Below are positions 1 through 7,943 of a stretch of DNA of 64,000 nucleotides, piece by piece; positions within the stretch are counted from its first letter, which is position 1; each line of letters begins with the position of its first letter. The notes under the pieces are model-generated. The model worked only from the letters and a program-made list of their open reading frames with translations, made no database searches and was not told the DNA's origin. This stretch comes from Bacteroidales bacterium UBA6851 (GTDB taxonomy: Bacteria > Bacteroidota > Bacteroidia > Bacteroidales > UBA932). A program made the position numbers and the translations under genes. The stretch spans positions 1-64,000 of the forward strand of contig DKDJ01000003.1 of NCBI GenBank assembly GCA_002451795.1. Reading direction: 5' to 3'.

Positions 1-660
1 TACGCCTATTGTGATGGAGACCCGGTCAACTTTATAGACCCGGATGGGAGATGGGACATATTGGTTGAAGCATCACCTGATAGAGAAAAATTCCCATACG
101 CATTAATGACTGTTACCGACCGTAACAACAATGTCATTTACCGAACAGTAGTAATGGTGCAGGGAAAAGGTCGAGAACGTAACGTAACGAATAGTGATAC
201 GCCGCAAGGTAGATACAAACTAATAGAATGGAGAACCCCTGGCTTGGATGAGAATCATTCAATAGAGTCTTTTGGCCCCAACAAATATATAGCTACGCAC
301 TATGAAGCAGGAGAAGGAGGAACAAGAGATGGTATGCATATACATGGCGGAAGGGAACAAACAGACGATCATTTAATCCCTACACATGGTTGCATAAGGA
401 TAGCCGATGAAGATATTAAAGAACTAAAAGAAGTGACGGACATGCTTACAGCCTTGGACCCGGAGGACACAATGGGCAGAATGATAGTTGATAACAGCCT
501 AAAGACTCCCATTTTTTTTATTGATAGAAAAAATGTAAAGTATCGCTGGACTTATATGGAACAACTGGATGAAGCCGTTATTGTAGGAAGTCGTAAAGAA
601 CTTCCATCATTAGGGTTTCCTCAAGCGACGTACGAAGACAAATCTTCTGTGATAAAATAA
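1..660 (+). CDS. RHS-repeat protein, C-terminal end, with L,D-transpeptidase-like toxin domain (5' partial)
   Basis: The reading frame is open from base 1, so this is only the 3' end of a larger gene. The first residues read YAYCDGDPVNFIDPDGRW, the hallmark of the end of the RHS core that precedes a variable C-terminal toxin. The roughly 200 residues that follow resemble an L,D-transpeptidase (YkuD) fold: SDTPQGRYKL in the N-terminal half, then HIHGG, then THGCIRI with the candidate catalytic Cys encoded at 391-393. The spacing fits the family pattern H-x(14-17)-[S/T]HGC. Known L,D-transpeptidase-like effectors (Tlde1 of type VI systems) attack peptidoglycan in the periplasm. By inference this is an antibacterial RHS toxin acting on the cell wall. 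The TTG at 61 is not a real start. The delivery system lies outside the window. Confidence 0.8.
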   Translation, partial: YAYCDGDPVNFIDPDGRWDILVEASPDREKFPYALMTVTDRNNNVIYRTVVMVQGKGRERNVTNSDTPQGRYKLIEWRTPGLDENHSIESFGPNKYIATHYEAGEGGTRDGMHIHGGREQTDDHLIPTHGCIRIADEDIKELKEVTDMLTALDPEDTMGRMIVDNSLKTPIFFIDRKNVKYRWTYMEQLDEAVIVGSRKELPSLGFPQATYEDKSSVIK

Positions 661-667
661 AAACAAT

Positions 668-1324
668 ATGAAACACTCTTTACTATTATTAATAATTCTA
701 TGCGGGACCATGTCCTGTGGCAGACTTACAGGAAAGAAATGCAACATAACGTCTCAACAGACCGTTAAAACTACCGTAGGAAGCGAAGTTGCAGCAGCTG
801 GCCCCACCCCAGATACGGTTTATATTGAGCGTCGTATCGTGGATACGGTATATATTGAGCATTATACCAAAGTAGGCAAAGTGGATTCTGCAGAATTGTT
901 CCACGCACTTGACTCCATACGGATGAATTACAACGACTCTTTGCTAAATGTCGCCATTATGGATTTATACCATGAACATAGGGGAATAGAAACAAGTCAA
1001 GAATTTGCAAATGTTTTATATAGACTTCAAGAATGGACTAATGATGCCTTCACGTCTGAAATTCTTGCAGAGTATATTGCGATGTTTTTTATGAACTCCG
1101 AACAAACAAGCGCGGATCTACGTAAAATACTTGGCTGGTTCAGTGAAGAGGAGCGCGATATAATGATAACTAATTTGCTTGATTGCACTTTATGGACATT
1201 ATATGTAGAGGGTATGCACAGAAGCTACAATGACGAGAAAGACATTCCTACGGATTCTGTCTTAAAATATATGCCTTTTTTTACAGAATCAGAATGCAAC
1301 AAATATTTGGAAAAAATGAAATAG
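668..1324 (+). CDS. Lipoprotein, candidate immunity protein to the RHS toxin
   Basis: This 218-residue protein starts seven bases after the toxin stop. It opens with a lipoprotein signal (hydrophobic run, then GTMSC with the lipidated Cys at residue 17), so it should sit in the periplasm on a membrane. After a low-complexity stretch containing two copies of DTVYIE (around residues 49-65), the rest looks helical and acidic. I recognise no family. Its position directly behind an RHS toxin and its predicted periplasmic location match what is needed to neutralise a peptidoglycan-targeting L,D-transpeptidase-type toxin, as the Tldi immunity proteins do. The immunity role is an inference; it could be an unrelated lipoprotein. 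Confidence 0.6.
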   Translation: MKHSLLLLIILCGTMSCGRLTGKKCNITSQQTVKTTVGSEVAAAGPTPDTVYIERRIVDTVYIEHYTKVGKVDSAELFHALDSIRMNYNDSLLNVAIMDLYHEHRGIETSQEFANVLYRLQEWTNDAFTSEILAEYIAMFFMNSEQTSADLRKILGWFSEEERDIMITNLLDCTLWTLYVEGMHRSYNDEKDIPTDSVLKYMPFFTESECNKYLEKMK

Positions 1325-1352
1325 AAATCAAAAAAAAGACGCTGAAGAGTTT

Positions 1353-2210
1353 ATGCGTCATTACTCAAGATATAATGATGATGAAAAGATTAAAAAAGCC
1401 ATTAAGATCATTGCAGTTATAGTTGTGATAGTATTCCTTGGGTTCCCTGTTACATTATTTTATGTGGAATATTTTCCATACATGTATGAAAAATATTCCT
1501 GGGAAAAAGACAGTGAAGACCCCGATATGGTTAAATTCCAATCTCCTTTTTACGATTTTTTAAGTTTTTTTGCCGTTAGGTCGCGAGAGTTTTTTTATCG
1601 GTACATAATTCCCCAAATGTATGAGTTCCCTTCAGGCATAGCCACAGGGTATTATGTGGATGAAATCAAGATTGAAAATCCAGCAATAGTAGAATACAAC
1701 GGAAGGTGGTTCGTATCATCCTACGATATGATTCCGCACCCTTTCATAGGGACAAATCCGTCTTCAAATTCAAATTTTATTGAATTATTGTCCCCTAAAA
1801 AATACGTCACTTGCGAACATAGAGCAAATAAAAGTAGGATAGGGTTTGCTGCAGACTATTCATCCTCAAGATTTTACCAGTGGGAAGAACATTGTTATGA
1901 ATGTGAAAACCTGTCGGATTCCACGAGAATAATACGTTTTATCAATAAGCCGGAATCTTTCTTACTATGCTTGGTCATCGAGAAAGAAGAAAGCAGTGAT
2001 TATCCGTTTCCCAATATAATGCATAGATTTGATGAATGGTTCGGAACTATTGATACCTATGAAATAGGCGATTATTTTACTACTGAAGGTCATGTAGACG
2101 AAGTATATTTTACGTATAAAACATTTAATTATAAATATGTGATGAAAGCTTTACCAATTTTTGACAAATCTTTCATGAAAAGAGTTATCAAAAATTTTTT
2201 TAGGGGTTGA
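1353..2210 (+). CDS. Membrane-anchored hypothetical protein in RHS cassette region
   Basis: This 285-residue protein has a charged N-terminus, one strong membrane segment (about residues 17-38, rich in Ile and Val) and a long remainder with many aromatic residues and several Cys (around CEHR, HCYECEN). It is not a recognised family. It lies 28 bases after the lipoprotein gene on the same strand and shares the AT-rich composition of the cassette. The ATG at 1353 is preceded by a weak purine stretch (gaagag). It may be a second immunity protein or an orphan left from an earlier toxin cassette; the sequence does not settle this. Confidence 0.6.
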   Translation: MRHYSRYNDDEKIKKAIKIIAVIVVIVFLGFPVTLFYVEYFPYMYEKYSWEKDSEDPDMVKFQSPFYDFLSFFAVRSREFFYRYIIPQMYEFPSGIATGYYVDEIKIENPAIVEYNGRWFVSSYDMIPHPFIGTNPSSNSNFIELLSPKKYVTCEHRANKSRIGFAADYSSSRFYQWEEHCYECENLSDSTRIIRFINKPESFLLCLVIEKEESSDYPFPNIMHRFDEWFGTIDTYEIGDYFTTEGHVDEVYFTYKTFNYKYVMKALPIFDKSFMKRVIKNFFRG

Positions 2211-2307
2211 ATGTAAGACGGGGAAGACAGCAAAACCTATTTTTAAGAGATTTTTACTTCTTGTGCTCATTCTTTCTGGATGTGGTGCCAGATATTCAGG
2301 TGGATAG
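2209..2307 (+). pseudogene. Relic of a lipoprotein signal peptide
   Basis: Just after the preceding stop, an open frame reads KPIFKRFLLLVLILSGCG and then stops at 2305-2307. It has a basic start, a hydrophobic core and a good lipobox (LSGC), but no start codon that I can find in frame, and the protein ends eight residues after the Cys. It looks like the 5' scrap of a former lipoprotein gene, cut off where the convergent porin gene begins. RHS loci commonly carry such orphan immunity fragments. Chance is possible for so short a stretch. Confidence 0.4.
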
Positions 2308-3294
2308 CAAAATTCTCCATGTCAAGCCAATATCAAAATTGCTGATTTTGTCATGGTTGTCCCTGAAGATAACGGCATGAAGCCTAAGCCGCTCGTCTCC
2401 AAGAGGAAAGAATTCCACTCCGGCCCCACCATACAAATAGTCATGCCCGGCAGGAAGCACAAGATCATAAGAAAGACCATCATCATCCACATTGGAAGCG
2501 TCATTGCGTTCATAGCCAAACTTAGTACACAAGTTCCACTTCCCCACCGACCATATCGCCTTCGCGATGAGGCTCCAGTCCGTAAGGAAAAACTGATCCT
2601 GAGAGAAAGACGCACGGTTGATAAAATCCACATCCACAAAAAAATTGTCCGTATAGAATTTATTTCCAAGCGCTATCCAATTCATCTTACGTCCATACTC
2701 ATCCTCCACTAGATTCACGCTCCAGATAGTTTTCCACCACGGAGTGAAACTTCCGTTCCAATATAGATTGTAAGAGTATCTATTCTGCTCACTTGGCGAT
2801 ATAGGAGACGGGACAAACTGGAACACAATATCCTGCCCCACTGCTGGCGTATATGTCATAGAGGCTCCGAAAGCATAATACTGGTAAAGCCTGCTGCTAA
2901 ACGCGCCATAATAATACACGTCAATAGGCGGAGAATCTATCTCATACCCTCCTATAAGAATCGCCTGCTTCCCGGCGGTAAAAGAAAACTTTTCAGAAGG
3001 AGCCCAATGAAGATAAAGGAAATCGGTAGCATTGAACGGATTGGCGGTATCAATCCCCTTATTCAGCCTCTGACGAATACGGAAAGAGACACTCTCCGAC
3101 AAAGTTCCCCGAATATGAAAATTAAAGAAATCTCCCTGAAAATGAGAGCTGTACGTGCCGCCTTCACTATTCTGCTGATGAAATGTCATCCTTGTATCTA
3201 CAGATATCTCATCCACCCCACCACCAGTAGCAGCAAGGCACGAAATGCCACATAGGATCAAAAGTGCGGCAAACACAAACAGCTTTCTTCTCAT
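2296..3294 (-). CDS. Outer-membrane porin, OprO/OprP-like
   Basis: This 332-residue protein carries an N-terminal signal peptide (about residues 1-21) and then alternating beta-strand sequence rich in Tyr, Phe and Trp, ending in a short strand (TWRILLST). The segment FSFTAGKQAILIGGYEID resembles the early barrel region of phosphate-selective porins O and P from Bacteroidota. It probably forms an outer-membrane barrel for anions or other small solutes; the substrate cannot be read from the sequence. It is the last gene of the minus-strand operon and begins two bases after the ettA stop. Confidence 0.7.
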   Translation of the reverse strand: MRRKLFVFAALLILCGISCLAATGGGVDEISVDTRMTFHQQNSEGGTYSSHFQGDFFNFHIRGTLSESVSFRIRQRLNKGIDTANPFNATDFLYLHWAPSEKFSFTAGKQAILIGGYEIDSPPIDVYYYGAFSSRLYQYYAFGASMTYTPAVGQDIVFQFVPSPISPSEQNRYSYNLYWNGSFTPWWKTIWSVNLVEDEYGRKMNWIALGNKFYTDNFFVDVDFINRASFSQDQFFLTDWSLIAKAIWSVGKWNLCTKFGYERNDASNVDDDGLSYDLVLPAGHDYLYGGAGVEFFPLGDERLRLHAVIFRDNHDKISNFDIGLTWRILLST

Positions 3295-3296
3295 GA

Positions 3297-4970
3297 TTAT
3301 TCCATCAGTTTCTTATACTTGAATTTCTTTGGTTCATCTCCAAGTCTTGACTTCCTATTCTCCTCATACTCCGTATAGTCTCCCTCAAAGAAATAGACAC
3401 TGCCATCTCCTTCGAAAGCGAGTATATGAGTGGCTATCCTGTCAAGAAACCACCTATCATGAGAAATCACCACAGCGCAGCCTGCAAAACTCTCCAAACC
3501 GTCTTCTAGCGCACGAATCGTGTTGACATCCACATCATTGGTCGGTTCATCCAGAAGCAGGACATTGCCCTCATCCTTCAAGGTCAGCGCCAGGTGAAGC
3601 CTATTCCTCTCTCCTCCAGACAGCACACCGCAGAGTTTCTCTTGATCGGCACCGGAAAAGTTAAATCTTGATACATAAGCGCGAGCCGAAACCTCCCGAC
3701 GACCGAGTCTTACGAAATCCGAGTCCTGAGCAATCGTCTGATATACAGTCTTCTCCGGATCAATACTCTTATGCTGTTGATCCACATAGGACAGTTTTAC
3801 CGTGTCGCCTATTTCTATGCTTCCGCTATCAGGAGATTCAAGCCCCATTATCATACGGAACAAGGTAGTCTTACCCGCACCGTTAGGGCCTATCACGCCA
3901 ACTATTCCAGCTGGAGGCAGAACAAATGAGAGATGTTCAAAAAGGAGTTTGTCGCCAAATGATTTGGAAACGTCATGAAACTCTATGACCTTATTACCAA
4001 GCCTTGGCCCATTAGGGATATAAATTTCAAGTGACGCTTCCTTCTCCTTAGCATCTTGTGCAGAAAGTTTCTCGTATGCCCCAAGCCTTGCCTTACTCTT
4101 AGCCTGACGAGCCTTAGGAGCCATTCGAACCCACTCCAACTCGCGTTCGAGGGTCTTGCGGCGCTTACTTTCCTGTTTTTCCTCAAGCTGCAGTCGTTTG
4201 CTCTTCTGCTCAAGCCAAGAAGAATAATTACCTTTCCATGGTATGCCCTCTCCACGGTCGAGCTCAAGAATCCAGCCAGCCACATTGTCCAGGAAGTATC
4301 GATCATGAGTGACAGCTATAACAGTACCCTTGTATTGGCGCAAGTGCTCCTCCAACCATTGTATAGACTCCGTATCAAGGTGATTGGTCGGCTCGTCCAG
4401 CAAAAGAACGTCTGGCTGGCGAAGAAGCAGACGGCACAATGCAACACGTCGTCTCTCGCCTCCAGAAAGAGTGCTAACAGAAGCATCAGGAGGCGGACAA
4501 TTGAGTGCATCCATTGCCCTTTCAAGCATAGAATCCACCTCCCATCCGTTACAATGATCTATCCTCTCTGTGAGTTCCCCTTGACGCTCAATCAAAGCCG
4601 CCATCTCGTCATCGCTCATAGGCTCGCAGAACCTCATGTTCACCTCCTCATACTCTTTGAGAAGGTCCATAGTTTCTTGAACACCCTCACGTATGACTTC
4701 TATGACCGTTTTGGATGGATCAAGCTGAGGTTCTTGTTCAAGATATCCCACTGTATATCCCGGACTCCACACCACCTCGCCTCGGTACTGCGTTTCGATA
4801 CCGGCGATGATTTTCATGAGGGTTGACTTTCCAGAGCCATTGAGTCCTATGATACCAATCTTGGCGCCATAGAAGAAAGACAAATATATATCCTTGAGAA
4901 TTACCTTATTGTTGCCGGGAAGAGTCTTCCCCACCCCGTTCATGGAAAAAATTATTGTTTCGTCTGCCAT
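3297..4970 (-). CDS. ettA: Energy-dependent translational throttle protein EttA (ABC-F ATPase)
   Basis: This 557-residue soluble protein has two ATP-binding cassettes and no membrane segments. It shows Walker A motifs GLNGSGKST (about residues 42-50) and GPNGAGKTT, signature motifs LSGGERRRV and LSGGERNRL, and Walker B motifs LLLDEPTNHLD and LLLDEPTNDVD. A basic helical linker (around residues 255-300) joins the cassettes, and the length and C-terminus (FEGDYTEYEENRKSR) fit EttA. EttA binds the ribosomal E site and gates entry into elongation according to ADP/ATP levels. It lies three bases after the MBL lipoprotein gene and two before the porin gene, so the genes are co-transcribed. Confidence 0.95.
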   Translation of the reverse strand: MADETIIFSMNGVGKTLPGNNKVILKDIYLSFFYGAKIGIIGLNGSGKSTLMKIIAGIETQYRGEVVWSPGYTVGYLEQEPQLDPSKTVIEVIREGVQETMDLLKEYEEVNMRFCEPMSDDEMAALIERQGELTERIDHCNGWEVDSMLERAMDALNCPPPDASVSTLSGGERRRVALCRLLLRQPDVLLLDEPTNHLDTESIQWLEEHLRQYKGTVIAVTHDRYFLDNVAGWILELDRGEGIPWKGNYSSWLEQKSKRLQLEEKQESKRRKTLERELEWVRMAPKARQAKSKARLGAYEKLSAQDAKEKEASLEIYIPNGPRLGNKVIEFHDVSKSFGDKLLFEHLSFVLPPAGIVGVIGPNGAGKTTLFRMIMGLESPDSGSIEIGDTVKLSYVDQQHKSIDPEKTVYQTIAQDSDFVRLGRREVSARAYVSRFNFSGADQEKLCGVLSGGERNRLHLALTLKDEGNVLLLDEPTNDVDVNTIRALEDGLESFAGCAVVISHDRWFLDRIATHILAFEGDGSVYFFEGDYTEYEENRKSRLGDEPKKFKYKKLME

Positions 4971-4973
4971 TTT

Positions 4974-5903
4974 CTATTGATTGATAATGGATTTATTGGA
5001 AGCTACGATTGCACTTCCATATCTGTAATATGTATCTATGGCCTTCATATCAAGGCCAGACGGCTCAGACTCCGCCTCACCACGGCATATCCTGCCTATA
5101 AGCTCCTGCATATCAGACACATACTGGATACCCATCTCCTTATCTCCAAGTCCAGTAAGCCAGTCTCGCTGCCAATAGTGGCCACCATATATCCTCAGCT
5201 TATCTTTATATATGCCTTTCTCATCAAGATACGTCAGGAAAGACGTGAAGCCGTCAATATAGTTTTCAAATCCTTCCTTATTAAAAATCCATACACCGTG
5301 CCCAGAGCCAATAGCGTCTCCGACAAAGGCAAGGTTCTTCTCCTTGACAAAGAACACCACCGAGCCAGCAGTATGTCCAGGCACCTTAAGGCTCTCTACC
5401 TCGGTTCCACCAAGAGAAAAGATATGCCCCTCATCATAGACATAAGACCTGTCTGATGGTACACGATCGACAAGTGTTCCAAAATCAGTACAAGGAAGTG
5501 CAAATGTCACATTTGGCTCATCAAGAAAAGCATGTAACATCCCAGTATGATCACCGTGGTTGTGAGTAAAAGTAATGGTAAGGGGCTTACCTCCTGAAAG
5601 TTTCCTTATAATACTACGCAAATGCTCATCTGCATTGTCTGCCCACTTGATATCGTTAGACAGGTCTATAAGGAGAGCACTATCCTTTCCTTTAAGAAGG
5701 TACATATCCGAGCAATTGTTGAAATGGGTCTTATTTCCATCCTCATCAAAAGTCTCTCCAGCTGGATTCTTCGCATTACTATCCTCTATCCTGTATATGC
5801 CACGGTCAATCTTAGTGACCGTATAAGGCGAATCAGCGCCGCCGCTGCAAGAAAGCAGCAACAACGCTGATACGCATATAGCCCAAAGCCGTATGTGCTT
5901 CAT
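4974..5903 (-). CDS. Metallo-beta-lactamase fold lipoprotein
   Basis: This 309-residue protein starts with a lipoprotein signal (LLLLSC, Cys19). The zinc motif HNHGDH is at residues 114-119 and a later metal-binding His follows in KVPGHTAGS, as in MBL-fold hydrolases, with a further candidate ligand Asp in FVGDAIG. It should act as a lipid-anchored hydrolase facing the periplasm or outer membrane. The substrate is unknown; an antibiotic-degrading role is not implied. It starts seven bases after the carboxyltransferase stop in the same operon. Confidence 0.8.
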   Translation of the reverse strand: MKHIRLWAICVSALLLLSCSGGADSPYTVTKIDRGIYRIEDSNAKNPAGETFDEDGNKTHFNNCSDMYLLKGKDSALLIDLSNDIKWADNADEHLRSIIRKLSGGKPLTITFTHNHGDHTGMLHAFLDEPNVTFALPCTDFGTLVDRVPSDRSYVYDEGHIFSLGGTEVESLKVPGHTAGSVVFFVKEKNLAFVGDAIGSGHGVWIFNKEGFENYIDGFTSFLTYLDEKGIYKDKLRIYGGHYWQRDWLTGLGDKEMGIQYVSDMQELIGRICRGEAESEPSGLDMKAIDTYYRYGSAIVASNKSIINQ

Positions 5904-5910
5904 AATTACA

Positions 5911-7692
5911 TTATTCTACGAATGCTACGATTTCGCCTTTGACAACATCCTTACCCTGAGGTGCGGTAACGGCAACAATACGTCCACCCACAGCAGGAAT
6001 CACTTCCTCGATACCATAATATGTCTGAACATAGCCGCATGCTTCCCCGGCTTTTACCGTAGTTCCTGCAACCGGAGCCTTGGAATCATCAATGACATCC
6101 ACCTGCCAAAGCATCTTTCCCTTGACTGGAGCCTGCACAGGGCGAGCTTTAGGGAATTTTTTCACGTACTCGTTGACATCAAATTCAGGCATTTCCACCA
6201 CAGGACGAGTAACAACTATCGGAGCGCCGGCCTTTGCCTTAAGTTCAGAGAGTTCTTTGTTGAATCTTTCCTTGGCAATACCACTCTTATAGTCACGGTA
6301 TTGTCTTTCGTGCATGGCAAGCTCGAAGAGCTCCTCATCATCCTGACCGCAGTCCCAGCCCTCATCCTTCATCATCTGACGGAACTTAGGAAGTTCATTA
6401 GGATACTCGTCCTGAGGGTTGCCAGTATAGAACTCCATACCCTTTTCCTTGGCGAGAGCAACAATTTCCGGAGCAAGTTTTCCTGGAAGTTTTCCCATCC
6501 TTCCAAGTATCATTCCCCATGTATCCTTGTCAATAGTACTGAAACGAGGCTTGTTCTGGCTAAGCGCGAGAAGGTTCATGAGCGCAGTATTCTTCACATA
6601 CTGGCTGAACGGTGTTACGAGAGGAGGATAACCAAGACGAGGCCATACATACTCAACTTCATTGAACAACTTGACCATAAGTGCATCGAGGGTACTCTCC
6701 TGCTTTCCGTTAGCACGCTCGGAGGCATTGATTGCAGCCTTGAATCCCTTAAGGTCAGCCATCATCGAGCCCATCATTCCGCCAGGCAGACCGCATCCTA
6801 CAAGGAGAGAAGTCATCTTGGCGTTGCTCGGGTTGATCCAATATCCAAGGAAATCATCAATGAACTCCTGTGTAAGGCTACGCACTTCCATGTATGCATC
6901 CATATTGATGTCCTTGACGAGGAATCCGTCTGCCCTCAGCATCTGCTGGATAGTAATCACATCCGGATGTACCTTACCCCATGAAAGAGGTTCCACTGCC
7001 ACGTCGATATAATCAGCGCCGGCACGTGCTACCTCAAGCATTGAAGCAGGGGCAAATCCAGGGCCACTGTGTCCATGATACTGAACAATGATTTTGGGAT
7101 ACTTAGTCTTGATGCGCTTGGTAAGTTCCGCGAGGAATGTAGGACGACCTACACCAGCCATATCCTTAAGACAAATCTCATCAGCACCGTACTCAACCAA
7201 TTTGTCCACAAGGCTCATGTAGTACTCCACGGTATGTATCGGAGAATTGGTAATAGAGAGCGCTGCTTGTGAAATCATACCCGCCTTCTTGGCAAACTCT
7301 ACTGAAAGCTTGAGGTTGCGCGGATCATTAAGTCCGCAGAAAGAACGGGAGATATCAGTACCCTGGGCCTTCTTAACCTTGAACATAAGTTCACGGACAT
7401 CAGCCGGAACAGGGTTCATTCTCAATCCATTAAGGCCTCTTTCAAGCATGTGTGTCTGGATCCCCACCTTATGGAAAGGTGCCGTCCATTTACGCACTGC
7501 CACGTTAGGGTTCTCTCCATAAAGGAGGTTAACCTGCTCAAAAGCGCCGCCATTGGTCTCGACACGATCAAAGCACCCCATATCTATAATGGCAGGTGCC
7601 ACTCTTACAAGCTGATCCACTCGCGGCTGATATTTGCCGGAGGACTGCCACATATCTCTATAAACGAGAGAAAATTTGATCTCCTTTGACAT
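5911..7692 (-). CDS. Pyruvate/oxaloacetate carboxyltransferase (OadA/PycB-like), biotinyl-like domain without the biotin lysine
   Basis: This 593-residue protein has a carboxyltransferase TIM barrel (about residues 1-300): a YRDMWQSSG start, the carboxylated-Lys region EICLKDMAGVG, and the metal motif YHGHSGPG. A conserved PYC/OADA domain follows. The last 70 or so residues look like a biotinyl/lipoyl domain (GTTVKAGEACGYVQ; PQGKDVVKGEIVAF), but the loop that usually reads AMKM reads YYGIEEVIPA, so no acceptor Lys is visible. The enzyme would transfer a carboxyl group between biotin and pyruvate or oxaloacetate, presumably using a separate carrier protein. It is the first gene of a four-gene minus-strand operon with a promoter at 7721-7728. 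Confidence 0.85.
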   Translation of the reverse strand: MSKEIKFSLVYRDMWQSSGKYQPRVDQLVRVAPAIIDMGCFDRVETNGGAFEQVNLLYGENPNVAVRKWTAPFHKVGIQTHMLERGLNGLRMNPVPADVRELMFKVKKAQGTDISRSFCGLNDPRNLKLSVEFAKKAGMISQAALSITNSPIHTVEYYMSLVDKLVEYGADEICLKDMAGVGRPTFLAELTKRIKTKYPKIIVQYHGHSGPGFAPASMLEVARAGADYIDVAVEPLSWGKVHPDVITIQQMLRADGFLVKDINMDAYMEVRSLTQEFIDDFLGYWINPSNAKMTSLLVGCGLPGGMMGSMMADLKGFKAAINASERANGKQESTLDALMVKLFNEVEYVWPRLGYPPLVTPFSQYVKNTALMNLLALSQNKPRFSTIDKDTWGMILGRMGKLPGKLAPEIVALAKEKGMEFYTGNPQDEYPNELPKFRQMMKDEGWDCGQDDEELFELAMHERQYRDYKSGIAKERFNKELSELKAKAGAPIVVTRPVVEMPEFDVNEYVKKFPKARPVQAPVKGKMLWQVDVIDDSKAPVAGTTVKAGEACGYVQTYYGIEEVIPAVGGRIVAVTAPQGKDVVKGEIVAFVE

Positions 7693-7720
7693 ATCTAAAT
7701 CTGTTTTTATTCAAATCATA

Positions 7721-7728
7721 CAAAGATA
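7721..7728 (-). promoter_or_regulatory. -7 promoter element for the carboxyltransferase-ettA-porin operon
   Basis: On the minus strand this reads TATCTTTG, a perfect match to the Bacteroidota -7 consensus TAnnTTTG, about 28 bases before the ATG at 7692. No clear TTTG -33 element is seen at the expected distance. Confidence 0.6.
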
Positions 7729-7749
7729 ACTCTTTTTTTGGGGAAATAC

Positions 7750-7779
7750 TTGGAATCACGAAAAATCTTTGTATCTTTG
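7750..7779 (+). promoter_or_regulatory. Promoter of the tRNA-His gene
   Basis: TTG at 7750-7752, a 19-base spacer, and TATCTTTG at 7772-7779 match the Bacteroidota housekeeping promoter. The tRNA begins 18 bases further on. It is back to back with the minus-strand promoter at 7721-7728. Confidence 0.75.
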
Positions 7780-7797
7780 TCGTCCCAAACTGATACG

Positions 7798-7870
7798 GTG
7801 CGATTAGTTCAGTTGGTAGAGCACCAGATTGTGGTTCTGGGTGTCGTGGGTTCGAGCCCCACATCGCACC
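7798..7870 (+). tRNA. tRNA-His (GTG anticodon)
   Basis: The acceptor arm GTGCGAT pairs with ATCGCAC. The anticodon loop TTGTGGT sits on a CCAGA/TCTGG stem and gives anticodon GTG. The T arm GTGGG-TTCGAGC-CCCAC is canonical. A G at 7797 (position -1) opposite the C discriminator at 7870 is the diagnostic feature of histidine tRNA. CCA follows at 7871-7873, so the 3' end may be encoded. It has its own promoter and terminator. Confidence 0.97.
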
Positions 7871-7872
7871 CC

Positions 7873-7921
7873 AAAAGAGGATGACCTTTCAGTCCATTAG
7901 GACTTGGTCATCCTCTTTTTC
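7873..7921 (+). terminator. Rho-independent terminator after tRNA-His
   Basis: A perfect 14-base stem (AAAAGAGGATGACC at 7873-7886 with GGTCATCCTCTTTT at 7906-7919) ends in a T run. Because the stem is flanked by A and T runs, it can also end the convergent gltB transcript. Confidence 0.9.
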
Positions 7922-7943
7922 GTTAACTCCTCCATAAAGTAGT

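Noticed and set aside
4056..4826. A 256-codon open frame on the plus strand
   Set aside because: It is antisense to ettA, with no recognisable motif and no promoter or ribosome-binding site.
4974..5903. Beta-lactamase (antibiotic resistance) call for the MBL lipoprotein
   Set aside because: The zinc motif is shared by the whole fold; nothing points to beta-lactam hydrolysis.
5893..6984. A 363-codon open frame on the plus strand
   Set aside because: It lies fully opposite the carboxyltransferase gene and its translation shows no domain; it is an antisense shadow.
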